From the NCBI GenBank assembly GCA_037127315.1, contig JBBBDQ010001939.1:1359001-1423000 (forward strand): 64,000 nucleotides of DNA, given 5' to 3'. How positions within the stretch are numbered: the first letter of the stretch is position 1; each line of letters begins with the position of its first letter. The notes under the pieces were generated by a model. It was not told the DNA's origin. It made no database searches and was given only the letters and a program-made list of their open reading frames with translations. Of the stretch, positions 1-8,971 are shown in pieces. The DNA comes from Ascarosepion bandense (lineage: Eukaryota; Mollusca; Cephalopoda; Sepiida; Sepiidae). The translations under genes were made by a program, and so were the position numbers.

Positions 1-1753
1 GTGCAGTGTCAAATTTCATTAAAATTGGACATATGATTTTTGAGCTAGGGCCATTTTTCTGTTATTATCATATTTTTAATAGGAAATTCAAAATTTGTTT
101 TCAAATTACATTCTTATATAAATCTGTGTATATAAGCAATCATTTGAATATTATATTCTAAGTATTATTTGAGTGAAGTACATTATTATATAAACTTTTT
201 TTATAAAGAAATATTGGGTGTGACATTGTAAAACAATCTGTATGGTTAGAAAATTGGTTCACATAACTTGATTGTAAATAAATAAATGCATGCTATTTTG
301 GTAGTTATGTATTTTGAAATAAATGTGGGAAAAAAACAAGTATATATGATAAAAAATATAATTATTATTTTGAAAAAAATTACCTAGAAAAAATGAAACT
401 AGGTGCACAAAAAGGAGCTATTCATATTTTATGTTAATTCAATAAATTTGAATCTCCCTAAGCAAATGATTGCTGCTTGTTTAGTTTTTTTTTCTTTTTA
501 ATGACATTCACCTTTGCAAATTATATAGCAAATGCTAGAATTAATATGAATTGTCACCCCTTGGCTACTTGAATGGAAAAGCATTTAGTATGATATCCGT
601 TTCCAATTCCATTCTAAAAATGTAAGCTTTTTTCTGCAGGGTAATGTTTGCATGAAAAAGAATGTTTTAAATTAAAGCTAGGGTATAGTCCTGGAACAAT
701 GATAGGTCTATGTAAGGTACCACCACAAACATTCTAAAAAAAATACCCTGAAAAATACATTTTAAATACCTTCTTTGAACTTAAATTTGTCTGAGAGATG
801 TGTTTCAAATTCTATTAGTAAATTTAAGGGTTAATTAACTAGATTTTCTAAAAGTAATACTTATCTGTCACTGAAAATAGAATGAACATAATGCTTTATG
901 GATACATGCTAGCATGTGAGGTCAAAGGATAAATAGAAAAGCATTAATTCTACCCCAGTCTGAAAAAGTGTGGGAAAATGTAAAAATAAAACCAAAAGAA
1001 GTACTGAAGACCAGCTGTGGATCAATCAAGAATTTGTTATTTATGTTTAAAACTGAAATTTCTTTAACTTTATGTAAATAATTTTATGCTTTATATTGAC
1101 TGAATGAGAGATATGAAATTAGATTGACATCATAATACTCCTCTGATATTGAATAGTTGCCAGTCAGTGTGAGATATCAGAATTGTTTTCTTTTTGTACA
1201 TCCATAAAAAATAATCTCACAATGTCAGTAGATATGGGGGGACTTTTTGACCACAAGAGGAAAAGTCAGGCCTTCAAAATCAAAGAAGGCATTTGACATC
1301 AAAGAGAGGAACATCAGAAGACATCAGTTACTGGCTAGCTGCAGAAAGACTAAAAGTTCAAGTGAAAATTCTGCTATGGTTGGACAGCTAAGAACAAAAA
1401 AATAATTCTAAGAAATTGTCCCAAAACGAACAGTATGAAGTTAAAGGGACCTTTCTAACATTACTATATTTCTTGGAAGTGGAGGGGACAAATAAAAGTA
1501 CTTTTTTTTCATTTTTTTCCAAAGCTTGTTATAACTTTTTTTTTTTCCTGCCTTCTTTTCTTTTCTCCTTTTGTCATTTTCAAAATCCTTATCTTTTTCC
1601 AAGCTGTAATTTTTTTCCACTTTTCAGTGATAATTCTTCCTATCTAAATTTGTTAGGTATACAAAAGGAAATTTTTGTGCAAACTTTGTATTTGTCCCTT
1701 TCTTCATAATTGTAAAATAAATATGTTTTCCTTCTAACATTTTATGCACTGGT
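1..1753. other. AT-rich intergenic DNA, no gene seen
   Basis: No coding region, RNA gene or mobile element is recognisable here. The first 60 bases (TTTCATTAAAATTGGAC near 15-32, then GATTTTTG) resemble a short motif in module E of the array further right. The match is too short to call a copy. A T-rich open frame at 1416-1709 has low-complexity Phe/Ser composition and looks like chance. Confidence 0.5.
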
Positions 1754-2045
1754 TGTCTAAATTTGTAGTCTACAGCTATATCGTGTTGAATGCACCGGTT
1801 CCTGTCTGATCACCAAAGTTAAGCAACATTGAGCCTGGTCAGTACTTAAATGGGTGACCATTTGGGAATACCAGGTGCTGTAAAAAAAGGACCAAGAATG
1901 ATCCACCGGTCCTCCAGGTTTGGGGGTTGGGTGCAGGGCTAACAACCCTACCCCATAAAAACAGTTTGTTACAGAAACAGCAACAAAAAGTTGCTGCCCT
2001 TTGCACCATTGGGTGTGATGGATAAATGATGATGTCTAAATTTGT
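1754..2045 (+). mobile_element. 5S rRNA-headed SINE with 13-bp target-site duplication
   Basis: The body (1767-2032, about 266 bp) is bounded by a perfect 13-bp direct repeat, TGTCTAAATTTGT, at 1754-1766 and 2033-2045. The head (1768-1882) is 5S rRNA-like. The body from about 1890 (GGTTGGGTGCAGGGCTAAC, then CCCTACCCC, then TTGTTACAGAAACAGCAAC) looks like the promoter-proximal part of RTE-type LINEs as I remember them. The 3' end is a GAT-rich tail (GATGGATAAATGATGA). The architecture and duplication show retroposition by LINE machinery. 5S-derived SINEs are the established SINE3-type class; assignment to a named family is not possible by eye. Confidence 0.85.
1768..1882 (+). rRNA. 5S rRNA-like sequence (head of a SINE, probably not a functional rRNA gene)
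   Basis: About 115 bp align along their whole length with metazoan 5S rRNA, from GTCTACAGC to CCAGGTGCTGTA. The internal RNA polymerase III control regions are recognisable: a box A-like AGTTAAGCAACATTGAGCC at 1817-1835 and a box C-like GGGTGACCATTTGGGAATAC at 1852-1871. Several substitutions occur at normally conserved sites, such as ACTTAAATGGG for the usual ACTTGGATGGG. No T-run terminator follows directly; an A-run and a second module follow instead. With the flanking duplication, this makes it the promoter head of a SINE rather than a genuine 5S gene. Confidence 0.8.
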
Positions 2046-2414
2046 GCCTATTTCTACTCAACTGAGTTTCTTTGTCTAGCACAAGAACTTGGGTTTAGTA
2101 GGAATAAAACTTTTATATTTTTGTTCTTTTTTCTGTTATTTTGTGTATTAGGGATTTAATTTTTTCATAAATTCTGAATACCTTTCCGTTTATTAATTTA
2201 TTATTGTGTTTGATCTAAGTAATATATTGGATAATATGAGTTATAATAATTATTGCAAACTTGTATTTCAAATACAAATTAAAATATGTGTAATTAATAA
2301 TAAATTGATAATATTGTTCCCTCATAATCTTGTATCATGGATTGCTTTTAAAAGGATACTAATCAGTTTATGGGTGGTGTAGTAACTAATAAATTTTAAG
2401 TGCTATAAAAAAGA
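2046..2414. other. AT-rich intergenic DNA, no feature seen
   Basis: Runs of A and T with no open frame or element I can name. Confidence 0.4.
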
Positions 2415-2565
2415 ATTTCTCAAAATTTCATAAAGGCAGGGAGTAACAGATATAAAAAATATTTTAACCAAGATTTTCTGAAAAAAAGAAACATTTAAAA
2501 AATAATTTTATTGATTTCTGAATAAATCTTGAAAGTTTCATTAAAATTGTAATAGACATGGCCTA
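2415..2565 (+). repeat. Isolated fragment of the array unit (modules D-E)
   Basis: The stretch AATTTCTCAAAATTTCATA, then GTAACAGATATAAAAAATAT, then TTTTATTGATTTCTGAATAA, then CTTGAAAGTTTCATTAAAAT follows the D-E order seen at 41.1, 45.0, 50.2 and 54.1 kb. It lies about 12 kb left of the array. The D-E sequence therefore also occurs as a dispersed piece, or the array once reached further left. Divergence is substantial. Confidence 0.6.
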
Positions 2566-2611
2566 TTTCCCTGATGAAAGCAGCACAAAATCCATTATAC
2601 TACCTCGAAGC

Positions 2612-2699
2612 TTACAGTACCTAGTCATCCATCTAGGTACTGATCAGGTTCAACATTGCTTAACTCTGGTGAACCATTGTTTCAATGTGATATTGCTGA
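2612..2699 (-). pseudogene. 5S rRNA-like fragment, minus strand
   Basis: Read on the minus strand the segment follows 5S rRNA: ATCAGCAATATCACATTGAA at the 5' end, then AGTTAAGCAATGTTGAACC (box A region) and GATCAGTACCTAGATGG, ending in GTACTGTAAG. The bases between the GATGG and CTAGGTACTG parts are shortened, so box C is damaged. It lies about 0.6 kb from the 5S-headed SINE in the opposite orientation and is much more diverged. It is probably an older SINE head. Confidence 0.65.
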
Positions 2700-3555
2700 T
2701 TAAATCAGAATGACTTACATAGGTAAAAAGCTAAATGCAAAGACTGATATAATTTCCCTCTTCGAAAAAATCCTGAAGAATTGGTTTGGTCATAGAATCA
2801 GTGGCTGAGGATGAAGAAATGTCTTTAGATTCCATAAGGACAATTCTACTGGCAAAAGTCAATGTAGTATACCACGTAACAGATGGAAAACCCAAATCAC
2901 TGAGGGTACTGGAATGCTACTTCTGACACTGGAAAGGAATGCCTGAAACAGAAAGAAATGAAATTGTGAAGACAAGTGTGCAAGGATCTCTTTGGGATCA
3001 TGCAACTATTATCAATAGTGTAATGCAAAATGGCTGATATTTTAGGATGTGTTTTTTTAATGATTCTTATAGATTGCTTTGGCACCAAATCTTAATTACT
3101 GGTGATCCCACATTATTTATGTCATCATAATTATTAAATAATATACTATTAAATTTTATAACTGTGAAGGACTAAAGTAGAAGAAAAATAAAAAATATTT
3201 AAATTTTTCTACCAATTACTGCCATGAGCAAAGAAAATAATGTCACACCAACAGGAAGCTTTCAACTGTATGAATGTATCTGGATGGTAGAAGTGAGGCT
3301 GATGATTGGAGAGATTCTGTTTTGCATCCAAACTATATGACAAAAACAGTGAAATACATATCATCACATTGCTTTACTCTATGGGAATGAAATCTGCAAA
3401 CATTTAAAGATTTTTCTTAGAAAAAACATAATGAAAGAGATTTGAACAGAACCTTGAGAAAATTTGACACACATCATTCTAAAGAAGAATATTATCCATT
3501 GAAAGAACTAATTTTCATCTAAAAACACGACATCCTAGTGAATTGATACACAAAA
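2700..3555. other. No recognisable gene
   Basis: About 850 bp of AT-rich DNA. Short open frames on both strands show no domain I recognise. The sequence at 2740-3090 is less AT-biased than its surroundings and may be an old mobile-element fragment that I cannot name. Confidence 0.4.
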
Positions 3556-3559
3556 ATTT

Positions 3560-3715
3560 TCTATCTGGTACTACCATCTTGGCCAGGTCCTCCACCTATG
3601 TTAACAATGTTTCTGTTCTTGTGTCGAGCAAAGCTGAGATTGACAAAGTTGACAAAGAAATCAGAGGGTATGAGATAGCAATGGGCCAAGATCAACCACG
3701 CTGATTTGCAGTTTT
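3560..3715 (+). pseudogene. Tx1/L1-like LINE reverse transcriptase scrap
   Basis: A plus-strand reading of about 50 codons gives an RT palm fragment: STYVNNVSVLVSSKAEID followed by KVDKEIRGYE. In related LINEs this is the Y-A-D-D-x-(S/T)-V-L-V-S strand-turn-strand carrying two catalytic aspartates, followed by the E-I-x-x-Y-E helix. Here both aspartates have become asparagine (YVNN), so it cannot be catalytic. Stops bound the segment and no neighbouring RT motif is intact. It belongs to the same LINE family as the copy at 10.5-13.8 kb. Confidence 0.6.
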
Positions 3716-3750
3716 TTTGCATTTACTTATTTTTTTATCTGAAGCTTGCT

Positions 3751-4490
3751 ATAATTTGATATCTTTGCATGTAAGTGATTCTTTTTGCTTGATGAATTTT
3801 GTAGGATTTGCAGGTGGTTAATTGCTTATTATTTTTTTTTATTGTGTTGAAGTTAACCATGGCCTAAAAATATTTTAAGTGGGCATATATACTAACATGA
3901 TAAAAAAGAAGAAAAAATTACCTTTAAAAACCAAAGTAGATTATTAAAAAATAAAAACAGGATAAAGGGGAAATGTAGGCATTTGAACAAATATTTGATT
4001 TGCTACCTAAACACCAACAAAACAAATAAACACAACACAAAACATAAAACACAACCCCAAAACTATCACAGATAAATATAAATATATGAAAATTCAATCA
4101 TGACAAAAATGACAAAGAAAGAAAGCAAAAAAGGAACAATCAGATAAAACAATCTTCAAATGGAAAATAATCACGCACCAAGCCTACAAATAATACAAAG
4201 GCAAAACATATATGCATATGCACACTACAGAAACACTTAATTAAAAGTTAAGAGGTAAAATCAATATAAAGCAATAAAGTAGACATACCTTTAAGCATGC
4301 TAAAAAGAAGCCAACACGATAAAAAGCAATTAACCACCTAAAAATCCTAAACCACTTAAGAAACAAACCAAACACCAACTAAGCACAACAAAAAGATCAA
4401 CACAATAAAAAGAAATAAAAAGCAATTAGCCACCTGCAAATCCTACAACATTTATTAAGCAAAAAATCACTTACAAAGATATCAAATTAT
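3751..4490. repeat. Fold-back repeat: ~100-bp inverted arms around ~550-bp spacer
   Basis: The left arm (3751-3850) contains ATAATTTGATATCTTTGCAT, GTAGGATTTGCAGGTGGTTA and ATTGTGTTGA. The right arm (4398-4490) is its reverse complement: CACAATAAAAAG, GCAATTAGCCACCTGCAAAT, CCTACAACATTTATTAAGC and AAAGATATCAAATTAT. A partial third copy of the right-arm motif (AGCAATTAACCACCTAAAAA) lies at about 4325. No transposase frame is present. It could be a fold-back type DNA element or a local inversion-duplication. Confidence 0.7.
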
Positions 4491-4652
4491 ATATAAATTT
4501 CATATAAATACAAAGAAAATTGGGACACAAAAGCAGAAAAACAAAAAACCGAAAGAGTGAAGATATCAAAATAAGGCTTTCATGTATCTTCAAAGAAAGT
4601 CAGCATGACTGAAATAACTCTGCTCAGCTATATGACAAACTTCTCCACATTA

Positions 4653-4666
4653 ATTATATATATATT

Positions 4667-4730
<64 letters not shown>
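4653..4730. repeat. Compound microsatellite (TA)n-(GA)n
   Basis: An interrupted TA tract (about 4653-4680) runs directly into an uninterrupted GA tract (4682-4730). It marks the left edge of the Penelope-like debris. Confidence 0.9.
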
Positions 4731-4733
<3 letters not shown>

Positions 4734-4739
4734 AAAAGT

Positions 4740-5445
4740 GCGAACGTTTTGTTTAAAAAGTAGATTTATTGTTGTTATTATTTATATTCTTGTATGATAC
4801 ATTAAATGTCCATAATGGTATTTGTAACGCTACATGTGTTTCGAGTCTAAAGTTGACTCTCTTCAGGCGAATAAACTTCTGAATTCACATCTAGGGATCC
4901 ATTTGCTTTTCTGATGGCCAAGGTATCGTTTATAAATAGATAAGTCAAAATTTTTATGAGTGTGGGGTTGGGTTTTTCACACTCGCACGTTAAAATTCTC
5001 CTGGCGCTTTCTTTATCTGTGAGGAATTTAATTTCATCTGTATACTCTAAAATTGTTTTCTACGCGTCATCTAGTTCTTTTTATGGCTTTGGGGATACTA
5101 TAAGAATTTGCTGTGTGTGTGTGTGTGTGTGTGCGTGCGCGCGCGCGCGCGCACACATTTTTTTCCCCGAATTTCGTGTGTCTGTGTGTGTGGTTTAGGT
5201 TTTTCATGTTGTTTTGTTGAGGGAAGGCTTATATGTTTTTATAAATATTTCTTCCTGCATTATGAGCGTGTCATAGTCTGCAATTTGGTAGATAGGTATT
5301 ACTCTGAATTTACCTCCACTTCATGTAAATGTTGGGAGACACACAATTTCTTGTTGTTAGCTAATTTGATATTACTTCTGTGCAGGGTTACTCTTTTGTT
5401 CAGGCATTGTGTCGCTCCCACGTACATTTTTGCGCATTTAAAACT
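4740..5445 (-). pseudogene. Penelope-like element, 3' half of GIY-YIG endonuclease and tail (inverted half)
   Basis: Read leftwards from about 5445 the minus strand gives FKCAKMYVGATQCLNKRV, then LHRSNIKLANNKKLCVSQHL. This matches the second half of a Penelope-type GIY-YIG nuclease: a YIG-like Y-V-G, a conserved R in the helix (L-N-K-R), and the H-x-S-N-I-K segment. A degraded tail (YLSTKLQTMT-like) follows. A (GT)n/(GC)n tract has expanded inside at 5112-5157. The far end (about 4830-4890) holds the TGTTTCGAGTCTAAAGTTGA motif, which resembles Penelope terminal regions; that is from memory and less certain. The partner half lies on the opposite strand at 5446-5688. Confidence 0.65.
5112..5157. 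repeat. (GT)n-(GC)n-(CA) microsatellite
   Basis: A pure GT tract passes into alternating GC and ends in CACACA. It lies inside the Penelope-like 3' part and creates spurious Cys-Val and Arg-Ala open frames on the plus strand. Alternating purine-pyrimidine DNA of this type can adopt Z-DNA. Confidence 0.9.
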
Positions 5446-5688
5446 AAAGACAACTAAAATAAATAATAGCAAACGCCAACCCAAACATATCCTAACCTCA
5501 TCAAAATTCGAACAACACACAACACAACGAGTCACAAAATGCAACAAAAAAAGATGTGGTGTATGCAACATAATAATAGAAGGAAAATACTTCAAGTTCG
5601 AAAACACATCCACATTCGAAATAAAAATAGATCTGAGCTGCAACTCGAAAAACGTAGTGTACTCTCTGAAATGCGATAAATGAGCAAA
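5446..5688 (+). pseudogene. Penelope-like element, 5' half of GIY-YIG endonuclease
   Basis: The plus-strand frame ending at 5683 reads TKCNKKRCGVCNIIIEGKYF, then STFEIKIDLSCNSKNVVYSL and KCDK-stop-AKYI. This is the cysteine-rich CxxC lead-in and first strand of a Penelope-type GIY-YIG nuclease (N-V-V-Y-x-L-K-C-x-K-C-x-K-x-Y-I-G in the family). The second cysteine of the KCxKC pair is a TGA stop. Just after the YI of YIG the homology ends, where the minus-strand Gypsy remnant begins. Upstream the frame starts abruptly at the inversion junction near 5445, so the reverse transcriptase is absent. Confidence 0.7.
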
Positions 5689-5960
5689 ATATATTCTTCC
5701 TCTCTGTATCTCCTTGGCAATACCAACTGACGTTCACTCGACCAACCTTCCTGGGCGGGTGTGTGTGTGAGCCTCCATTTTCGCATCAAGATGTCATTCT
5801 CGATGTAATATCCCAAGGATACCTTGCTCAATTCTTCACCAGGCAACGGTTCTTCGAACAGGAAGGCGATTTGGCTATTCTCTCTCTGTTCAACTGCCAT
5901 AGACTTTCTGCGATGGGCATGACGTTTGTTGTTTCCTTCCGCGTGGAATTGGTGTTGGAG
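5689..5960 (-). pseudogene. Gypsy A pre-integrase region
   Basis: The minus-strand frame of 5592-5900 contains QRENSQIAFLFEEPLPGEEL, then a YYIENDILMRKWR segment, then RQLVLPRRYREEEYILLIYR. This resembles the stretch before the HHCC zinc finger of Gypsy integrases: Q-x-x-D-x-E-L-A-x-L, then G-V-L-M-R-K-W-R-P, then Q-I-V-V-P-x-x-Y-R-E-E-x-L-x-L-A-H. The HHCC finger itself is missing because the element stops at the Penelope junction. The frame runs on past about 5689 into Penelope DNA on the opposite strand, so its C-terminal part is not Gypsy. Confidence 0.6.
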
Positions 5961-6128
5961 TCTGTTCGAGCATAGGGTTCGATCCTATCTCGTGGCTTAA
6001 ACAAGTTTAGGAGAGGTCAACTACCTCGTTCACTTTGTCCTTGCCTTCGTTTCCTCAGCTCTTTTCCTTGCATTCGCTCGGGTCACCACACATGATGCGA
6101 ATATTTCAGGATGCGTTTCCTCTATCTT

Positions 6129-6470
6129 CTAAATCTTCTCTGAGACGCTCGGTTTTTCCACCACTCTTGGATGGGGTACAACAATTTCTCCAGCCAGGTC
6201 ATTTCCGAGTATCATTGACATGTCTTTCATAGGCAGACTGTCAACCACTCTAATGACTATTGGTCCACATACTATCTTAGAGTCAAGGGAGATCCAGTGA
6301 AGCGGCATACTAACAAAATGGCTTCCTACCCCTTGCATAACTACTCGTTTGCTCGTGGCTATCTCTGATCCATGTGACATGTCTTCTTCAATTATCAGAC
6401 TGGGTCACTCCCGTGTCTTTTAGGATTTTGATCTCGACCCTCTTCGTGGGGTCATCCACCGGACATACGG
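6129..6470 (-). pseudogene. Gypsy A protease region
   Basis: The frame of 6388-6693 ends with RVEIKILKDTGVTQSDN, carrying the aspartic-protease D-T-G active-site triad (D-T-G-A-x-x-S in the family). The next frame (6129-6380) gives FVSMPLHWISLDSKIVCGP, then SMILGNDLAGEIVVPHP. The latter is the typical L-L-G-N-D-L-A-G motif at the C-terminal side of this protease type. A frameshift separates the two parts. The protease would process Gag-Pol in virus-like particles; this copy cannot make it intact. Confidence 0.65.
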
Positions 6471-7096
6471 AGCCGTTCGACACAAATGGTTTGTATTCCT
6501 CTCTGATTCGACCTTGGATCTTCTTGCTGAGATCCTTACGCGACGATATAAACCAGTGTGGTTTATTCGAGACTGCGTTTTTCTGTTCGGCACCTTTCTT
6601 CGCAAAACAATTCGCTGCCATGTGTCCTACCTTCCCACAGTAGTAACATATGTTTTTTCCACATTCCGTCAGGGGTAAAAGAATGAGAATCATACTGTTT
6701 ACTTTTCAGGCTGTTCGGTCGATGTAGGTAGTTTGTCTGACCAGGTCTCGTACTCGGACCTGCACTAACCATTACTCGAGGCTTCGTGCTTCTCCCATGT
6801 TCAGATGGGTCCTCTGATTTGTTCTTACCTCGCTTATGCGTTAATGCATATACGTCCGCGAGGGTAGCCATCTCATAGGCTGTGTCGACCTGTCTTTCGT
6901 TGAAGAACGTCTTGAGGTTATCGGGCACGCACCATTTGAATTCTTCTATTAGGATCAGCTGTTTTAGCTTATCGTAATCCGCTCCTATTACTTTCGCCGA
7001 AAACCATCGGTCGAAATACGTTTCTTTCTGCCTGAAGAAATCAACATATGTTTGCTTGTGATCTTTAAATCTCTGTCTATACGCTTCTGGTACCAT
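6471..7096 (-). pseudogene. gag: Gypsy A gag with SCAN-like capsid segment and zinc knuckle
   Basis: The frame of 6563-7096 begins VPEAYRQRFKDHKQTYVDFF, then TYFDRWFSAKVIGADYDKL and QLILIEEFKWCVPDNLKTF. This is the helical SCAN-like capsid region found in several vertebrate and invertebrate Gypsy gags (usual motif L-I-L-x-E-x-F). In the next frame (6388-6693) a perfect CCHC knuckle, CYYCGKVGHMAANC, follows about 20 residues in; it is the nucleocapsid RNA-binding motif. A shift of frame between capsid and knuckle (about 6600-6690) breaks the gene. The Gag N-terminal coiled coil is in a separate frame at 7316-7546. Confidence 0.75.
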
Positions 7097-7315
7097 TTCG
7101 TAGTTTCTCAGGATTTATGTCTTTATGATGTTGTTGTCGGCGCTCTCCGCAATTGAAAGAGAAGCACACGTTTGCTGTGCTTTACTTTTCAGAACCGTTT
7201 GTACTAGTAACGTAGGCCAGGCTTCGATGGGCCATTTCAGGTTTGAAGCAATTTTCTCAAAGTGCTGGAAATACTTACCCACGTTTTCTTCGTTAAATGT
7301 GGGTACAAGTCGAAT

Positions 7316-7546
7316 TTACTTGATGAGGTCAAAGTGATTCCTTTCCCCCTCGTGTCGTACTCGTTCTTCTTCTATTTCCCTGACACGGGTTTCCTGACTA
7401 ATTCTCACTAGCTTAATCTGGGTTTCAGCTTCGATCCTAAGCCTCTTTGTTTCAATCTTAAGTTTTTCCAATTTAATCTGGACTTCCGAGAGTTCAGGTG
7501 CTTCTGATACAAGTTCTGAGTTTAGAAAAGTATTTATCACAGACAT
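7316..7546 (-). pseudogene. gag: Gypsy A gag N-terminal coiled coil
   Basis: A 76-codon minus-strand frame starting with ATG at 7546 encodes a highly charged helix (residues 20-70: QIKLEKLKIETKRLRIEAE, then RVREIEEERVRHEGERNHF). Heptad-like leucines and Glu/Arg pairs are typical of the Gag N-terminus in SCAN-type Gypsy elements. The start lies about 85 bp downstream of the primer-binding site, the expected leader position. The frame closes at 7316, and capsid homology resumes only in another frame near 7096, with LEKIASNLKWPIEAWPTLLV readable between them in a third frame. Confidence 0.6.
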
Positions 7547-7626
7547 CTCGGTTTATGTGTCTTATGCAATTCTATGACTGCACTGTTCCTCACTGCGAAG
7601 TCTTGTGGAAAAGGAGAAATTAAATT

Positions 7627-7642
7627 CCTGGACGAGCCCTCA
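7627..7642 (-). promoter_or_regulatory. Putative primer-binding site (tRNA-Pro-like) of Gypsy A
   Basis: The minus strand reads TGAGGGCTCGTCCAGG, close to the tRNA-Pro primer-binding sequence of retroelements (TGGGGGCTCGTCCGGG). Four bases separate it from a CA dinucleotide (7647-7648) that would end the 5' LTR. Confidence 0.55.
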
Positions 7643-7646
7643 ATTC

Positions 7647-8400
7647 TGTTGTGCCCAGGGTTTCGTTGGGACTACGATAGCCAGGAAGCAACGAGAAAGT
7701 AAAAAAATATCCCAGGGATAATAAGTTGTTAAAAGAACAATGGGAGGGGAATTCTCCAATTCTAGACGTCGGCAAACACAGTGAGAAAGTGAACAATAAG
7801 CAGACACAGAACAACAAAAGACGACAAGAGTATATCTTATAAAAATACTTTATTTACGAACTATACAAATATTAAATTAACGAAAAGAAAACAACACTAG
7901 CAAAAAGGGATGATAGGAAAAACATATATCTAGGCTACGAAATATATAAATCAGTAATGACAGCAGATTATAAAATATATAAAAACATACAAAAACTTAC
8001 AAATTGGTAGGGATCGACGTCGATCGATTGTTATAGAGCACCAGAAATAAAACGGAAAAGAAAATGTTCATTTAATTCTTTGAATAACACAGTTCAATTC
8101 CTCGATGATGGTGAATATTTCAGGCAGACGAATCAAAGGAATAGATGACTTAGGCTAAGAATACCACTCAAGATTCTTTCTTCAGTTATTTGTCTCGGTG
8201 ACATTCAATTTTTATGACAGCAAAACAGTCGAGTCTAAGTGTGCTGACGTCCGACATCTTCGAAAACAAACAGCCAAGTGTCAATGCTATATTTGCCGAT
8301 ACGCGCAAAAACGAAAACCGTTATAAGTTACGTCACGTGTGGATATATGAAAAATGAGTAGGCGTTTATGTTTTGAATATTATCAAGGTCACTTGCACTT
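7647..8400 (-). repeat. Putative 5' LTR of Gypsy A (far end uncertain)
   Basis: The minus-strand LTR would end GGGCACAACA just before the primer-binding site. Inside it on the minus strand are TTTTATAAGATATACTC (TATA-like, near 7830-7850) and AATAAA (near 7848). Farther out, TACGTCACGTG at 8329-8339 combines a CRE-like and an E-box-like motif and could be a U3 enhancer. The distal end is not defined: an ACAACA at 7891-7896 would give a 250-bp LTR, while the regulatory-looking sequence runs to about 8350-8400. Confidence 0.35.
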
Positions 8401-8971
8401 TAGACAGGCAGCGTTCGTATTGCCTGCAATCAAGGACCAGACAGGAAGTGGGAGAAAGGAAGGTTCTTTTCCAAGAACTGTCTTTAGCCGGTCACAAAGA
8501 AATTATTCTATATTAATCTGCGTATCCAAAAAAAAACAAAAAAAAAAAAACAAACTATTGTTCTCATATTTCGTCGCAAATCTCTCGGGTAAAAATATTG
8601 TAAAAATATTTTTACCCTTGTAAAATATAAGGTGGGAATACAAATATTGACCTAACATAACAGGGGAAATATAGCAAGTGCAATTGACATCACTACCTCT
8701 CTTTACCACCAAATCCACCATTACTTGAAAAATATGCCCAAGAAGTTTCCATAACGAAAAAGATTTACCAAGTTTAAGAGTTTTCATTTACAGACAAATG
8801 AAACAAGTGAAGAGTTAGAAACCAACTTTATCTACAGTTCTGTGCTTGAAGTGTTAAACCAGCTATCATTCATCAGGTTGGGGAATTACTGTTATTATTG
8901 CTATATCTTGTGAACAAAGCTGACATCTATGGATATAGTTAGGTAGTTTACAACACCAAAGATGGATTTGC
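8401..8971. other. No gene; contains a short perfect palindrome
   Basis: AT-rich DNA. At 8587-8617 GGGTAAAAATATT is followed a few bases later by its reverse complement AATATTTTTACCC, giving a 13-bp stem. Nothing else is recognisable. Confidence 0.5.

Larger units (their letters stand above)
5689..8400 (-). mobile_element. Ty3/Gypsy retrotransposon remnant A (LTR?-gag-PR-pre-IN), minus strand
   Basis: Read right to left the order is a putative 5' LTR (7647 to about 8400), primer-binding site (7627-7642), gag, zinc knuckle, protease, linker and the region just before an integrase zinc finger. It is truncated at about 5689, where Penelope sequence begins. No RT lies between protease and pre-integrase. 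In the Gmr1-like Gypsy clade integrase precedes RT, so this order may be original rather than a deletion. Frameshifts and stops break every open frame, so it is non-autonomous. No second LTR is visible. Confidence 0.7.

Noticed and set aside
1416..1709. 97-codon open frame
   Set aside because: Phe/Ser-rich low complexity from T-runs, no domain, no splice context.
1757..1945. Minus-strand frame across the 5S-headed SINE
   Set aside because: Antisense of a 5S-like sequence and SINE body, not a protein.
4682..4730. CRISPR-like or other regular array
   Set aside because: Simple dinucleotide repeats and large tandem units only; no short repeats with unique spacers, and the genome is eukaryotic.
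4830..4900. Hammerhead ribozyme in the Penelope terminal region
   Set aside because: I could not find the conserved CTGATGA core and matching GAAA in proper order.
4956..5200. Cys-Val and Arg-Ala repeat peptide
   Set aside because: Translation of a (GT)n/(GC)n microsatellite inside Penelope debris.
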